A program made the position numbers and the translations under genes. From Psychrobacillus sp044762855 (GTDB taxonomy: Bacteria > Bacillota > Bacilli > Bacillales_A > Planococcaceae), in assembly GCF_044762855.1 (NCBI RefSeq), contig NZ_JBIWFB010000001.1, forward strand, positions 868,001-932,000: a stretch of 64,000 bases of DNA, in the 5' to 3' direction. The notes beneath the pieces are model-generated. The model had not been told where the DNA came from, made no database searches, and worked only from the letters and a program-made list of their open reading frames with translations. Positions 1 through 7,455 of this stretch are shown here, one piece after another. Each line of letters begins with the position of its first letter. Position 1 is the stretch's first letter.

Positions 1-1
1 G

Positions 2-274
2 CAAGATACAATCAACGGGTATACAAGTGTCATGGACGACGCAGACATTCTCGTCGCAATCGATATTAAAAGGATGAAGCGATTCCATAAAGAAAAAATT
101 GAAGAAAATTTAAAAAAAGAAATAGAAGAATCGTTTCCCGATAAAGAAATACTTGTTTCGGGTGATATAAAACTAAGGTGGGAAATGGAAAAAGTAATAG
201 ATGAACAGTTACAACCAGACAAACTAACAGAAACAATTGAAGAAATAAAATCACTTTCAAAGGAAGAGACATAA
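2..274 (+). CDS. YhcN/YlaJ-type sporulation lipoprotein (3' part only)
   Basis: The reading frame is open from base 2, so the N-terminus and any lipobox lie outside the window. About 90 residues are visible. The pattern of a short beta-strand stretch (ADILVAIDI), a basic/acidic helix, then ILVSGD and a tail of charged residues is typical of the C-terminal half of YhcN/YlaJ sporulation lipoproteins. The stop codon touches the spoVAC start (TAATGG), so the two genes are translationally coupled. A YhcN-like gene just ahead of spoVAC is known from spoVA-type operons. Family assignment rests on motif memory and context. Confidence 0.7.
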   Translation, partial: QDTINGYTSVMDDADILVAIDIKRMKRFHKEKIEENLKKEIEESFPDKEILVSGDIKLRWEMEKVIDEQLQPDKLTETIEEIKSLSKEET

Positions 275-729
275 TGGATCAAAAACAATTCGATAAAATT
301 GTCGATAAACAAACTCCAAAAGCCCCACTATTTGTGAATATGTTAAAAGCATTTCTAGTCGGTGGATTTATTTGTACAGTAGGACAACTTATTACATTTT
401 TTTATGTACGCTTTTTTCCGTTTACAGAGCGAACTGCTGCAAATCCAACGGTAGCCACAATGGTATTTATCGCCATGATATTAACTGGCACAGGACTTTA
501 TAAAAAGATTTCTCAATTTGGTGGTGCAGGATCAGCTGTGCCTATCACTGGGTTCGGAAATGCTGTTATTTCATCAGCCATTGAACATAAATCGGAAGGA
601 TATGTACTTGGGGTTGGAGGGAATATATTCAAGCTTGCGGGTTCCGTTATCGTTTTCGGTGTATTATCTGCTTTTATCGTTGCATTAATTAAAACAATAT
701 TAGTGAAAATGGGAGTGGTCTCATGGTAA
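274..729 (+). CDS. spoVAC: Stage V sporulation protein AC
   Basis: Integral membrane protein of the SpoVA channel, which moves dipicolinic acid into the forespore and releases it at germination. It has 151 residues, the usual length. Several hydrophobic segments (about 25-47, 60-80 and 120-147) surround the conserved glycine-rich stretch GGAGSAVPITGFGNAV near residues 85-100, a hallmark of SpoVAC/SpoVAE. B. subtilis SpoVAC behaves as a mechanosensitive channel. The start overlaps the upstream stop and the end overlaps spoVAD by 7 nt, so the three spoVA genes form one operon. Confidence 0.95.
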   Translation: MDQKQFDKIVDKQTPKAPLFVNMLKAFLVGGFICTVGQLITFFYVRFFPFTERTAANPTVATMVFIAMILTGTGLYKKISQFGGAGSAVPITGFGNAVISSAIEHKSEGYVLGVGGNIFKLAGSVIVFGVLSAFIVALIKTILVKMGVVSW

Positions 730-1730
730 ATACATTTGGGACAATTCAGTTTAAAGAAATGCCCAGTATTGCAAGTACAGGTGTAGTCGTTGGTCCAGTA
801 GAGAAAGAAAGTCCTTTTGCTAGTTCATTTGATGAGATACTGTCACTTGAAAATGAAAAAGGAGAAACATATGAACAGGCCAATACACGCTTTATCGAAA
901 AAGCTTGTACAAAAGCTGTTCAAAAAGGCCATGAGCAAATGGAGAATATTGATGTATTTATAGGGGGAGATTTGGTCAATCAATTATCCCCTACAAACTT
1001 TGCTGCAAGACAGTTAGCGATACCATTTTTAGGTGTTTTTTCTGCTTGTGCAAGCTCCATGGAATCATTAATACTTGGTAGTCTGTTATTGGAATCAGGG
1101 AATGCAAAATCGGTTTTAGCTGGAGCCTCCAGTCATCATCCGACCGTAGAAAGACAGTTTCGGTATCCGCTTGAATATGGTGCACAAAAACCTGGAAGTG
1201 CACAATGGACGGTAACAGCAGCGGGTTTTGCACTATTACAAAAACATGCCAAAAATGCGCCCATTATTACGCATGCCACGATTGGAAGAGTAGTGGATGG
1301 CGGACAAACAGATCCTTTACATATGGGAGCTGCAATGGCACCAGCGGCAAGAGATACAATAGAAAGACATTTAAAAAATACGAATAGTAGCATGTCTGAT
1401 TATGACATTATTATGACCGGTGATTTAGGAAAAATAGGATTATCTATATTAAAAGAAATGTTCCAAGATGAAGATAGTGGTGTAATTTTACAAGATGCAG
1501 GTGCTCAGTTTTATGGAGAAAATTCTTTTTTTAATTCAGGTGCTAGTGGTGCAGGTTGTTCAGCCGCAGTTTTTTTTAGTTATATATATGAACAATTAAA
1601 AAACGGTGTATTTAGCAGGGTGTTACTAGTTGCAACAGGAGCACTATTATCCCCTTTAACTTTTCAACAAGGGGAAACAATTCCTTGTATTGCTCATGCT
1701 ATTGAATGTCGTATGGAGAAGAGGGGATAA
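723..1730 (+). CDS. spoVAD: Stage V sporulation protein AD (DPA-binding, thiolase fold)
   Basis: Soluble SpoVA component with a thiolase/ketoacyl-synthase fold; the B. subtilis protein binds dipicolinic acid. It has 335 residues, full family length. Visible features are GGDL near 81-84, FSACASS with Cys109 at the thiolase nucleophile position, a DAGAQFYGENS region near 258-270, and a C-terminal glycine-rich loop. It starts inside spoVAC (ATGGTAA overlap) and its stop lies one base from the spoVAE ATG. Confidence 0.95.
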   Translation: MVNTFGTIQFKEMPSIASTGVVVGPVEKESPFASSFDEILSLENEKGETYEQANTRFIEKACTKAVQKGHEQMENIDVFIGGDLVNQLSPTNFAARQLAIPFLGVFSACASSMESLILGSLLLESGNAKSVLAGASSHHPTVERQFRYPLEYGAQKPGSAQWTVTAAGFALLQKHAKNAPIITHATIGRVVDGGQTDPLHMGAAMAPAARDTIERHLKNTNSSMSDYDIIMTGDLGKIGLSILKEMFQDEDSGVILQDAGAQFYGENSFFNSGASGAGCSAAVFFSYIYEQLKNGVFSRVLLVATGALLSPLTFQQGETIPCIAHAIECRMEKRG

Positions 1731-1731
1731 C

Positions 1732-2097
1732 ATGATTACTTCATTAATTACTTCGTTTATTGTCGGAGGTCTTATTTGTGTAGTAGGTCAACTATTAATG
1801 GATGGTTTAAAATTAACTCCAGCCCATACATTATGTACCTTAGTTGTTTGTGGTTCTATTTTAGATGGAATTGGTTTATATGAGCCACTCATCGATTTTG
1901 CTGGAGCAGGTGCTACAATTCCAATTACTTCTTTTGGAAACTCGTTAACGCATGGAGCACTAGCCGAAGCTGAAAAACACGGCTTAATTGGTGTATTAAC
2001 TGGTATGTTTGAAGTAACAAGCTCTGGTATAAGTGCAGCAATATTATTTGGTATAATTGGTGCATTTATTTTTCAAAAGCGGAATACGACCTACTAG
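1732..2097 (+). CDS. spoVAE: Stage V sporulation protein AE
   Basis: Membrane protein of 121 residues, paralogous to SpoVAC, with hydrophobic segments and the shared motif GAGATIPITSFGNS near residues 63-76. The ATG at 1732 follows the spoVAD stop by one base and has a purine-rich ribosome site (GAAGAGGGG) in the end of spoVAD. An upstream in-frame ATG at 1690 would overlap spoVAD by 41 nt and is less likely. No SpoVAA, AB or AF homologue follows, so this is the short AC-AD-AE form of the operon. Confidence 0.93.
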   Translation: MITSLITSFIVGGLICVVGQLLMDGLKLTPAHTLCTLVVCGSILDGIGLYEPLIDFAGAGATIPITSFGNSLTHGALAEAEKHGLIGVLTGMFEVTSSGISAAILFGIIGAFIFQKRNTTY

Positions 2098-2165
2098 TTG
2101 ATTCGCCCTTTTTCTTTGTACCCTCTTTGCATATGATACGTTGAAGAGGAGAGGAGGGAAAGGAT

Positions 2166-2309
2166 ATGTACGACTACTGTGGTGGAGGATATCCCGGCTA
2201 TTGCGGAGGTTACGGCGGCGGATACGGTGGAAATCGTAACTCAACATTTGTATTAATCGTTGTTTTATTCATTTTATTAATCATTGTCGGAAGAAGCTTT
2301 CTCCCTTAA
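2166..2309 (+). CDS. YjcZ-family small sporulation peptide
   Basis: A 47-residue peptide. The N-terminal half is rich in Gly, Tyr and Cys (GGGYPGYCGGYGGGYGG), and a single hydrophobic helix runs from TFVLIVVLF to LLIIVG. This architecture defines the YjcZ/sporulation membrane peptide family, whose members are made in the mother cell and associate with the spore surface. The ribosome site GAGGAGGGAAAGG ends just before the ATG. CATATGATA at 2130-2138 resembles a SigE/SigK -10 box, but no convincing -35 was seen. Confidence 0.9.
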   Translation: MYDYCGGGYPGYCGGYGGGYGGNRNSTFVLIVVLFILLIIVGRSFLP

Positions 2310-2342
2310 ATCTAGAAAATCAAACTGTGAGGGGGAAAAGTA

Positions 2343-2588
2343 ATGCAAAATCCATTTTTTAAGGCAATTGAAAATAAAACTGGAGTATCGATGGATGATC
2401 TTTTTACGCTTGCAAATGCCATCTCATATGCTGATTTTACGGATGAAAAACAAGTGCGTAAAATAGTAAGAAAAGTAGGCAAGTTAGCGAATAAGCCAGT
2501 TTCAAAAGAGCTAGAAGATGAACTGACGAAATCCATTTTACAAAGTGGAAGTAGTTTAAGTTTAAAGGATATAGAAAAACTACTATAA
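2343..2588 (+). CDS. spoVIF: Stage VI sporulation protein F
   Basis: An 81-residue soluble protein matching SpoVIF (YjcC), which in B. subtilis acts late in coat assembly by stabilising GerE activity. Recognisable conserved parts are NPFFKAIENKTGV at the N-terminus, LANAISYADFTDE, and RKIVRKVGKLANKPVSKE. The start has a strong GAGGGGG site. It follows the YjcZ-like gene by 33 bp and may be cotranscribed with it. Confidence 0.9.
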   Translation: MQNPFFKAIENKTGVSMDDLFTLANAISYADFTDEKQVRKIVRKVGKLANKPVSKELEDELTKSILQSGSSLSLKDIEKLL

Positions 2589-2638
2589 AATCCAAATGAA
2601 AACTGTATTTTCTTTCGAAAAATAAAGTGAACAACTCA

Positions 2639-2699
2639 TGCCCCAGGAAGATGACCTCTATTTTAATCATTAAAATAGGAGCTCAAATTCACTGGGGCA
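2639..2699. other. Long inverted repeat downstream of spoVIF
   Basis: Outer arms TGCCCCAG (2639-2646) and CTGGGGCA (2692-2699) enclose an inner pair TATTTTAAT/ATTAAAATA separated by one base. The structure lies 50 bp after spoVIF and could end its transcript, although no clean U-run follows. Confidence 0.6.
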
Positions 2700-2760
2700 A
2701 AGTTGTTTAAAGCATATTATTTTTGGGTATGGAGTATATATAAAGATGGAGGTGGAAAAG

Positions 2761-3060
2761 ATGGGCTACATATTACCGAATCAATCGATACAATCACGAG
2801 ATTATGCAAATCGCATGTTAATGGACGACTACAATTTTGCTTATATTAATAATGTAAACAGCGTTAAAATGAAGTCAAGTTTTGATGACCATTTAGAGAG
2901 AGAAATTTTAGACGAAGAGGAAGAATCGCAAGTATTGGAACAAAATGGACAAACCGATCTGCCATTATATAAAAGCTTCATCCAACCGAACCCCATTAAT
3001 TTATCGCCTATAATCGCAGAAATAAGCGGTAAAGGAAATTATATAAACCGTTATATTTGA
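2761..3060 (+). CDS. Hypothetical acidic protein in spore gene cluster
   Basis: 99 residues, soluble, no signal peptide and no membrane segment. The middle is strongly acidic (EREILDEEEESQ) and the N-terminus is rich in Asn, Tyr and Met. The ATG at 2761 is chosen because GGAGGTGG (2748-2755) sits 5 nt upstream; an ATG at 2746 would overlap that ribosome site. I do not recognise the family. Its place between spoVIF and a CotB-like gene suggests a spore role, but that is only context. Confidence 0.75.
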   Translation: MGYILPNQSIQSRDYANRMLMDDYNFAYINNVNSVKMKSSFDDHLEREILDEEEESQVLEQNGQTDLPLYKSFIQPNPINLSPIIAEISGKGNYINRYI

Positions 3061-3063
3061 TGA

Positions 3064-3093
3064 AAATGCCGACATATTTGTTGGCATTTTTTT
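3064..3093 (+). terminator. Rho-independent terminator
   Basis: TGCCGACA/TGTTGGCA stem with a TATT loop, followed by seven T. It lies directly after the stop of the 99-residue gene. Confidence 0.85.
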
Positions 3094-3261
3094 CGTCCAT
3101 CCCTATACAAATTGAAAAGAGATGGTGGATGATATTCTTCTATTAGGCTTTTGACCGATGATAACAATTCCCCAATACATATAGTAAAAACGAAAACAAA
3201 AATCGAAACGAGATAGGCATATTCAGAAAAATCGAATGTTCTATGAAGGAGGTCTCGCAAA

Positions 3262-4242
3262 TTGAGCGAGAAAAATATGAAAACAGCCTTAGCTCCCCTT
3301 ATAGATAGGAAAATTGGTATATTTCTACATCACAATCAATTTGCAGAAGGTGTTTTGTTAGCTATTAAACAAGATCATCTAGTTGTTCAGATAGATGGGG
3401 AAATATATTATTTCACAGTAGAACATATACCTGCTTTTACGGGGAATATAAATCATGCACAAACTTCTCAAAAGGAAGTTATTCTTTACCACAGTAATGA
3501 TTTAACGGGAGTATTAACACATCTACAAAACAAATGGGTCACGATCAATCGTTTTAGTGATCAAGTGTTTAGCGGCATATTAAGCAGTATTCAAGAGGAT
3601 TATATTGTTGTCACGAATGATCAAGCACTTCATTATATAGCGATTTCCTCTATTGCAAATATTCATCAAGAAAGCAAGTTAACTAGTACTCTAATGAAAG
3701 AGCGGTCTAGTGAAATCAATAAAGAAATAACAACAGAAGAAACTATGTTAAGATTGGTCACCGTCATTAAACAACTGATTATTAATTCTAAAGAGGATGT
3801 ACAAAGATCTTTGCCGAAAGAACAACCTCCCATTAGAAGATATGAAAAAAGGACACTTCTAACACCTTGGAGTGAAATGAATTATGATCAAAATGCGATT
3901 GCTATCTCCTCAACTAATAGGAAAAAAAATCCACCTATTCCCATGCTCCCAGTAGAAAAAAACGAAATCTTACTAGATGAAAAGCCGCCAATTGCCAATA
4001 AAAAGCGTTTTGAGGAACAAACAGTCGAAGCATATATAAACCCTAAAGAAAGAAAAGCAATGATAGAAAAGCAATATTATGCACTAATGAGACATGCAGA
4101 ACAAAATCAAGATCAAAAGCAGGAGGACACGAAAAAACTTCCGATTCATGCGAGCAGAAAGGACGAAAAAGCTGTAGAAGAAAAACAGTTCTATTCGTTA
4201 ATGCGACATGCAGCTAAAATGTATCGCCAATTGAGAGACTAA
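3262..4242 (+). CDS. CotB-like spore coat protein with two LSm-like repeats
   Basis: 326 residues, predicted to be a structural coat protein. Two N-terminal repeats, about residues 13-60 (DRKIGIFL ... GVLLAIKQDHLVVQ ... YYFTVEHI) and 85-135 (NKWVTINR ... GILSSIQEDYIVV ... LHYIAISSI), match the LSm-like repeats of B. subtilis CotB, which usually has three. The rest is charged and low in structure, and ends with two copies of a Lys-Gln-aromatic-(Y/S)-LMRHA motif near residues 271-280 and 312-321. The start is TTG with AAGGAGGT nine bases upstream. The CotB comparison rests on the repeat pattern; overall identity looks low. Confidence 0.7.
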   Translation: MSEKNMKTALAPLIDRKIGIFLHHNQFAEGVLLAIKQDHLVVQIDGEIYYFTVEHIPAFTGNINHAQTSQKEVILYHSNDLTGVLTHLQNKWVTINRFSDQVFSGILSSIQEDYIVVTNDQALHYIAISSIANIHQESKLTSTLMKERSSEINKEITTEETMLRLVTVIKQLIINSKEDVQRSLPKEQPPIRRYEKRTLLTPWSEMNYDQNAIAISSTNRKKNPPIPMLPVEKNEILLDEKPPIANKKRFEEQTVEAYINPKERKAMIEKQYYALMRHAEQNQDQKQEDTKKLPIHASRKDEKAVEEKQFYSLMRHAAKMYRQLRD

Positions 4243-4288
4243 AAAATGTTTATGTATCATAGTAGGCATATGATAGATTTCATAAAAA

Positions 4289-4323
4289 AAAAGTGGAATG
4301 CATTGTGTCTGCATCCCACTTTT
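4289..4323. terminator. Bidirectional terminator between coat gene and yjcF
   Basis: AAAAGTGGAATGCA pairs with TGCATCCCACTTTT, with A- and T-runs on the two sides. It serves the convergent genes on both strands. Confidence 0.85.
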
Positions 4324-4334
4324 ATCAATTCCAA

Positions 4335-4763
4335 CTATAAACTTTTATCCATCGCACGATGTGGAATACCCGCCTCTAAAAATTCAGGAGATGTAATCGT
4401 ATAATTTCTTTTTTCATAAAATGGAATAGCATGGCTTTGCGCATTTAACTTCAGCTTTTGAAAACCATTAGAAAATGCATAATCTTCCATACATTGCATC
4501 ATTAAATTGCCTAAACTTTTACCTCGATACTCAGGTAAAATACAAACGCGCTCTACTTTTCCAATAGTCGGTTCAGTCGTTCGAATACGGCCTGCACCAA
4601 AAGGTATTTCTCCATCATATGCAACAAAATGCACTGCCTCTGCATCATGTTCGTCTAATTCCAAATGAAGCGGCACATCTTGTTCCTCTACAAAGACTTT
4701 TCGTCGAACGACGATCGCATCTTCATATTCTTTTTTTGTTTCAACTTTTTTTGCGAAAACCAA
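4335..4763 (-). CDS. yjcF: GNAT family N-acetyltransferase, YjcF type
   Basis: 142 residues with a complete GNAT domain. The RKVFVEEQDVP block near 23-33, the acetyl-CoA loop CILPEYRGKSLGNLM near 73-87 and LNAQSHAIPFYEK near 102-114 match B. subtilis YjcF; its substrate is not known. The start is TTG, three bases after the yjcG stop, with GGAG inside the end of yjcG, so it is translationally linked to yjcG. The order yjcH-yjcG-yjcF is conserved in Bacillus. Confidence 0.88.
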   Translation of the reverse strand: MVFAKKVETKKEYEDAIVVRRKVFVEEQDVPLHLELDEHDAEAVHFVAYDGEIPFGAGRIRTTEPTIGKVERVCILPEYRGKSLGNLMMQCMEDYAFSNGFQKLKLNAQSHAIPFYEKRNYTITSPEFLEAGIPHRAMDKSL

Positions 4764-4766
4764 TAT

Positions 4767-5282
4767 TTATTCAGCTCCAGACAATCTAAATGTTTCGTAA
4801 ACGGTCCAAGAACCATCTTCTAGTTGATATAGCAAATGAAGGCGATCGATTTGTTCTTCAAACTCGGCACCGATCATTTTTAATTGAGGATAAATATCGT
4901 CGTGTTCACTAGCACTCAATTTTTGTGCAATTGTAATATGTGGTACAAACGCATAGTTTTCTTCGTCATTGAAACCAATTGCATTTAAGTTTTTGTGCAA
5001 CGAGAGTAGTTCTTCTGTTGGTTCTACCTTGAAGTATATTGCGTTTGTAACAGGGGCAAATGAACTAACTTTAGACGTCTTTAACGTAAACGGTTTATGT
5101 TCTTTTGCAACTAGGGCTACATTTTCTGCAATTTGCTTGATTTCGTTCTCGTTTGCTTCGAATACCCCTTTAACCGTCATATGCGGTGTGATTAATGCGT
5201 AATGAGGGTCATAGCGCTTTCTATAAGAGTTAGCAAAGTCCTGTACTTTTTTAGATGGGAAAGCAACAATACCGTATTTCAT
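4767..5282 (-). CDS. yjcG: 2H phosphoesterase superfamily protein YjcG
   Basis: 171 residues of the 2'-5' RNA ligase-like (2H) fold. Two HxT/S motifs are visible, PHMTVKG near residues 33-39 and PHITIAQ near 118-124, as needed for the two-histidine active site. The N-terminus MKYGIVAFPSKKVQDFANSY closely resembles B. subtilis YjcG. Family members hydrolyse 2'-5' or cyclic phosphate bonds; the true substrate here is unknown. A GAGG ribosome site lies just upstream of the ATG. Confidence 0.92.
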   Translation of the reverse strand: MKYGIVAFPSKKVQDFANSYRKRYDPHYALITPHMTVKGVFEANENEIKQIAENVALVAKEHKPFTLKTSKVSSFAPVTNAIYFKVEPTEELLSLHKNLNAIGFNDEENYAFVPHITIAQKLSASEHDDIYPQLKMIGAEFEEQIDRLHLLYQLEDGSWTVYETFRLSGAE

Positions 5283-5340
5283 TTTTCATTACCTCCTCGA
5301 AGTTTTTATAGACTACATTAATAGTATAACAAAAAATAAT

Positions 5341-6063
5341 TTATAAACCGAAATTGTTTTGTAGTGATCTTTTCATATCTGGTTGCCAGAGCTTCCAAGT
5401 ATGGTCACCATCTAATTCGTCATAATACGTGGAAAATCCTTTTTTTATTATTAAATTATGCAATTCTCGATTTGGGGTGACGAAATCTGTTAATAATCCG
5501 TCTCCTGTTTTAACTTCGAGCTCGTCTTTTCCAAATACATGATAAACAGAAAAGGCATGTACTTCCTTGTGTTTTTCCACTTGGGCTAATACATACTCAT
5601 TTACGAGTGGCGAATGTAAAATAATTTTTCCAAATATATTTGGATATTGGAGCGCTGTCAGTAATGACACAGTTGCAGCTAAAGAATCCCCGATTAACGC
5701 ACGTCCCATGCCAACTTGATAAGTCGGATAGTTGGCATCTATGTAAGGGATAAGCTCATGGGCTAAAAATCGAATATACGCCTGATGCTTTTTGCCTTCA
5801 GGATGATACTTTTCTCTGCGATCTTTGACATTTTTGTAAGGGATACCAATAATGATCAAGTTTTCAATTGCTTGTTGTTCATACAATTCATCTGCAACTC
5901 GTGTAATACGTCCTAACTGAAAATAATCTTTTCCATCGTTGGCGATAAGAATAGAATATTTATACAATGGGGAATAATTAGGTGGTAAGTAAATAAGTAA
6001 TTGCATATCTTCTTGCAATGCGTTGCTAAAAAGTGTTAAGTCTTGTACAACTCCTCGGTTCAT
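5341..6063 (-). CDS. yjcH: Alpha/beta hydrolase (esterase), YjcH type
   Basis: 240 residues of the esterase D-like alpha/beta hydrolase family. The nucleophile elbow is GDSLA near residues 124-128 (Ser126) and the catalytic His lies in DGDHTW near 220-225. No signal peptide is present, so it should be cytosolic. B. subtilis has yjcH next to yjcG-yjcF in the same order. The gap to yjcG is 58 bp, so cotranscription is likely. Confidence 0.85.
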   Translation of the reverse strand: MNRGVVQDLTLFSNALQEDMQLLIYLPPNYSPLYKYSILIANDGKDYFQLGRITRVADELYEQQAIENLIIIGIPYKNVKDRREKYHPEGKKHQAYIRFLAHELIPYIDANYPTYQVGMGRALIGDSLAATVSLLTALQYPNIFGKIILHSPLVNEYVLAQVEKHKEVHAFSVYHVFGKDELEVKTGDGLLTDFVTPNRELHNLIIKKGFSTYYDELDGDHTWKLWQPDMKRSLQNNFGL

Positions 6064-6100
6064 GGTAGTTCCTCCTACAAGTAATCATGTTGTATAGAAA

Positions 6101-6130
6101 TTGTAACATATACATGTACAGAGGTATAAT
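6101..6130 (+). promoter_or_regulatory. Probable SigA promoter for the PgpA-like gene
   Basis: TTGTAA, 18-bp spacer, TATAAT, 100 bp upstream of the PgpA-like start and inside the divergent gap with yjcH. Confidence 0.5.
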
Positions 6131-6230
6131 AAACATTCATCAAAAAACAAGAGCATTTCGTATGACAATATAATGGCATAGAGGGAAAGAATAAAGACTT
6201 TGAAAAATTAGACAAGAGGGGGTAATTAAA

Positions 6231-6815
6231 TTGGATAGACAAACGTCCAGAGTACATTCAAGAACAGTGGAAAAGGCAGCAAAAGATGCATTACTTAGAA
6301 GAGGTGTAACGATTGAAGAAATTGCTAAAATCGTCTATGAAATGCAAATGCCATACAATAAAGGATTAACTATTGAGCATTGTATAGAATCGATTAAAAG
6401 TGTTTTGAAAAAAAGAGAAATGCAACATGCCATTTTAGTGGGCATCGAATTAGATGAGCTTGCTGAAAAGAAAATGTTATCTGCACCATTACAACAAATT
6501 GTAGAAGCAGATGAGGGATTATTCGGCATTGATGAAACAATCGCATTAGGAGCAGTGTTTACCTATGGTAGTATTGCTGTTACTACTTTTGGTCATTTAG
6601 ATAAAAATAAAATTGGTATTATATCTAAGCTTGATACGAAAATTGGGAATGGTGTGCATACGTTCTTAGACGATATCGTCTGTAGCATCGCGGCAAGTGC
6701 TGCATCTCGCTTAGCTCATCGTACGAGGGATTTACAAGAAGCAAACGAGACCTTTGAGGATATAACTCCAGAAGAAACTGCTCCTGAATCGAAAATAAAA
6801 GACGTCAGAACATAA
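6231..6815 (+). CDS. Phosphatidylglycerophosphatase A family protein (YutG-like)
   Basis: 194 residues. The domain from VEKAAKDALLRRGVTIEEIA through DDIVCSIAASAASRLAHR corresponds to the PgpA family as seen in B. subtilis YutG. It lacks the long membrane segments of E. coli PgpA, as expected for the short Bacillus form. The probable role is removal of phosphate from phosphatidylglycerophosphate, or an equivalent step at the membrane. The start is TTG with AGAGGGGG eight bases upstream. The C-terminal 25 residues are acidic and probably disordered. Confidence 0.8.
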   Translation: MDRQTSRVHSRTVEKAAKDALLRRGVTIEEIAKIVYEMQMPYNKGLTIEHCIESIKSVLKKREMQHAILVGIELDELAEKKMLSAPLQQIVEADEGLFGIDETIALGAVFTYGSIAVTTFGHLDKNKIGIISKLDTKIGNGVHTFLDDIVCSIAASAASRLAHRTRDLQEANETFEDITPEETAPESKIKDVRT

Positions 6816-6827
6816 TTACACTTCTTA

Positions 6828-6865
6828 AATCCCTAGTTGCTTTATCAAGCGACTGGGGATTTTTA
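6828..6865 (+). terminator. Rho-independent terminator
   Basis: AATCCCTAGTTGC/GCGACTGGGGATT stem and T-run right after the PgpA-like gene. Confidence 0.85.
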
Positions 6866-7028
6866 TTTTAGTGAGATGAATTATTTGGAACAGAATAAAG
6901 TAGTAACCGCTATAATATCCGACACCTGCAGGGAGAAAAATTAGAAATTACTTGTTTATCAGTGCCAATCTGCTGAAAAAAAATTTTTAACCAGTTTTTC
7001 AATTGTGGCTATCCAATAAATGGCTAAG

Positions 7029-7105
7029 GGCAACAAATCGATTATGGAAAGCAACTAATTCAGCGCGAGAGCAACTAAATTGCTGGTGAAAGCAACTAAT
7101 ATATT
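7029..7105 (+). repeat. 21-bp-period tract, GCAAC core (4 units)
   Basis: Core (A/G)GCAACTAAT-like; unit starts at 7029, 7050, 7070 and 7091 (steps 21, 20, 21). Sequences between cores are not conserved. Confidence 0.85.
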
Positions 7106-7124
7106 AAAATAGCAAGTTTACTTG

Positions 7125-7184
7125 GGGTGAGAAATGTGAAATTGTAAATGTTGAGCAACATTCATAATTTCACATTTCTGACCC
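7125..7184. repeat. 60-bp near-perfect palindrome
   Basis: Arms GGGTGAGAAATGTGAAATT (7125-7143) and AATTTCACATTTCTGACCC (7166-7184) pair with one mismatch; an inner ATGTT/AACAT pair closes the loop. Confidence 0.9.
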
Positions 7185-7455
7185 GTAATAAAAGCTGATT
7201 TTTTACGGTACGACTCGGTATCTTTATTATGTAGGTCATTCTATTTATCGCTTTCAATTCCTATATGGTGGGAGAGACCGTTACTTGCACTATTGTTCAT
7301 GCTTTTTAATCTACTGCAAGCAATAGAACGACGATTATAATCTTAACGTTATTTACCTACGTAACTATCGGTTCATATAAGAAGTTTTGGGGTATATATA
7401 TGAATAGTGATTTCATTGTAGAATAGGTAGTTAAAAACAAAAGTAGGGGATGCGC

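Larger units (their letters stand above)
6900..7449. repeat. Gene-free region with decayed composite repeat, 21-bp tract and long palindrome
   Basis: No supported gene. Bases 6900-7028 show a decayed copy of the GC-rich element at 40662-40870 (shared patches: GAATAAAGT, GACRCCTGYAGRGAG, AACCAGTTTTTC, AATGGCT). Four AGCAAC-type units follow, at 7029, 7050, 7070 and 7091, then a palindrome at 7125-7184. Bases 7205-7440 hold nothing I recognise. Confidence 0.7.

Noticed and set aside
6900..7449. A small RNA gene in the gap before the FUSC gene
   Set aside because: Repeats and the palindrome explain the structure; no promoter-terminator pair framing a unit was found.
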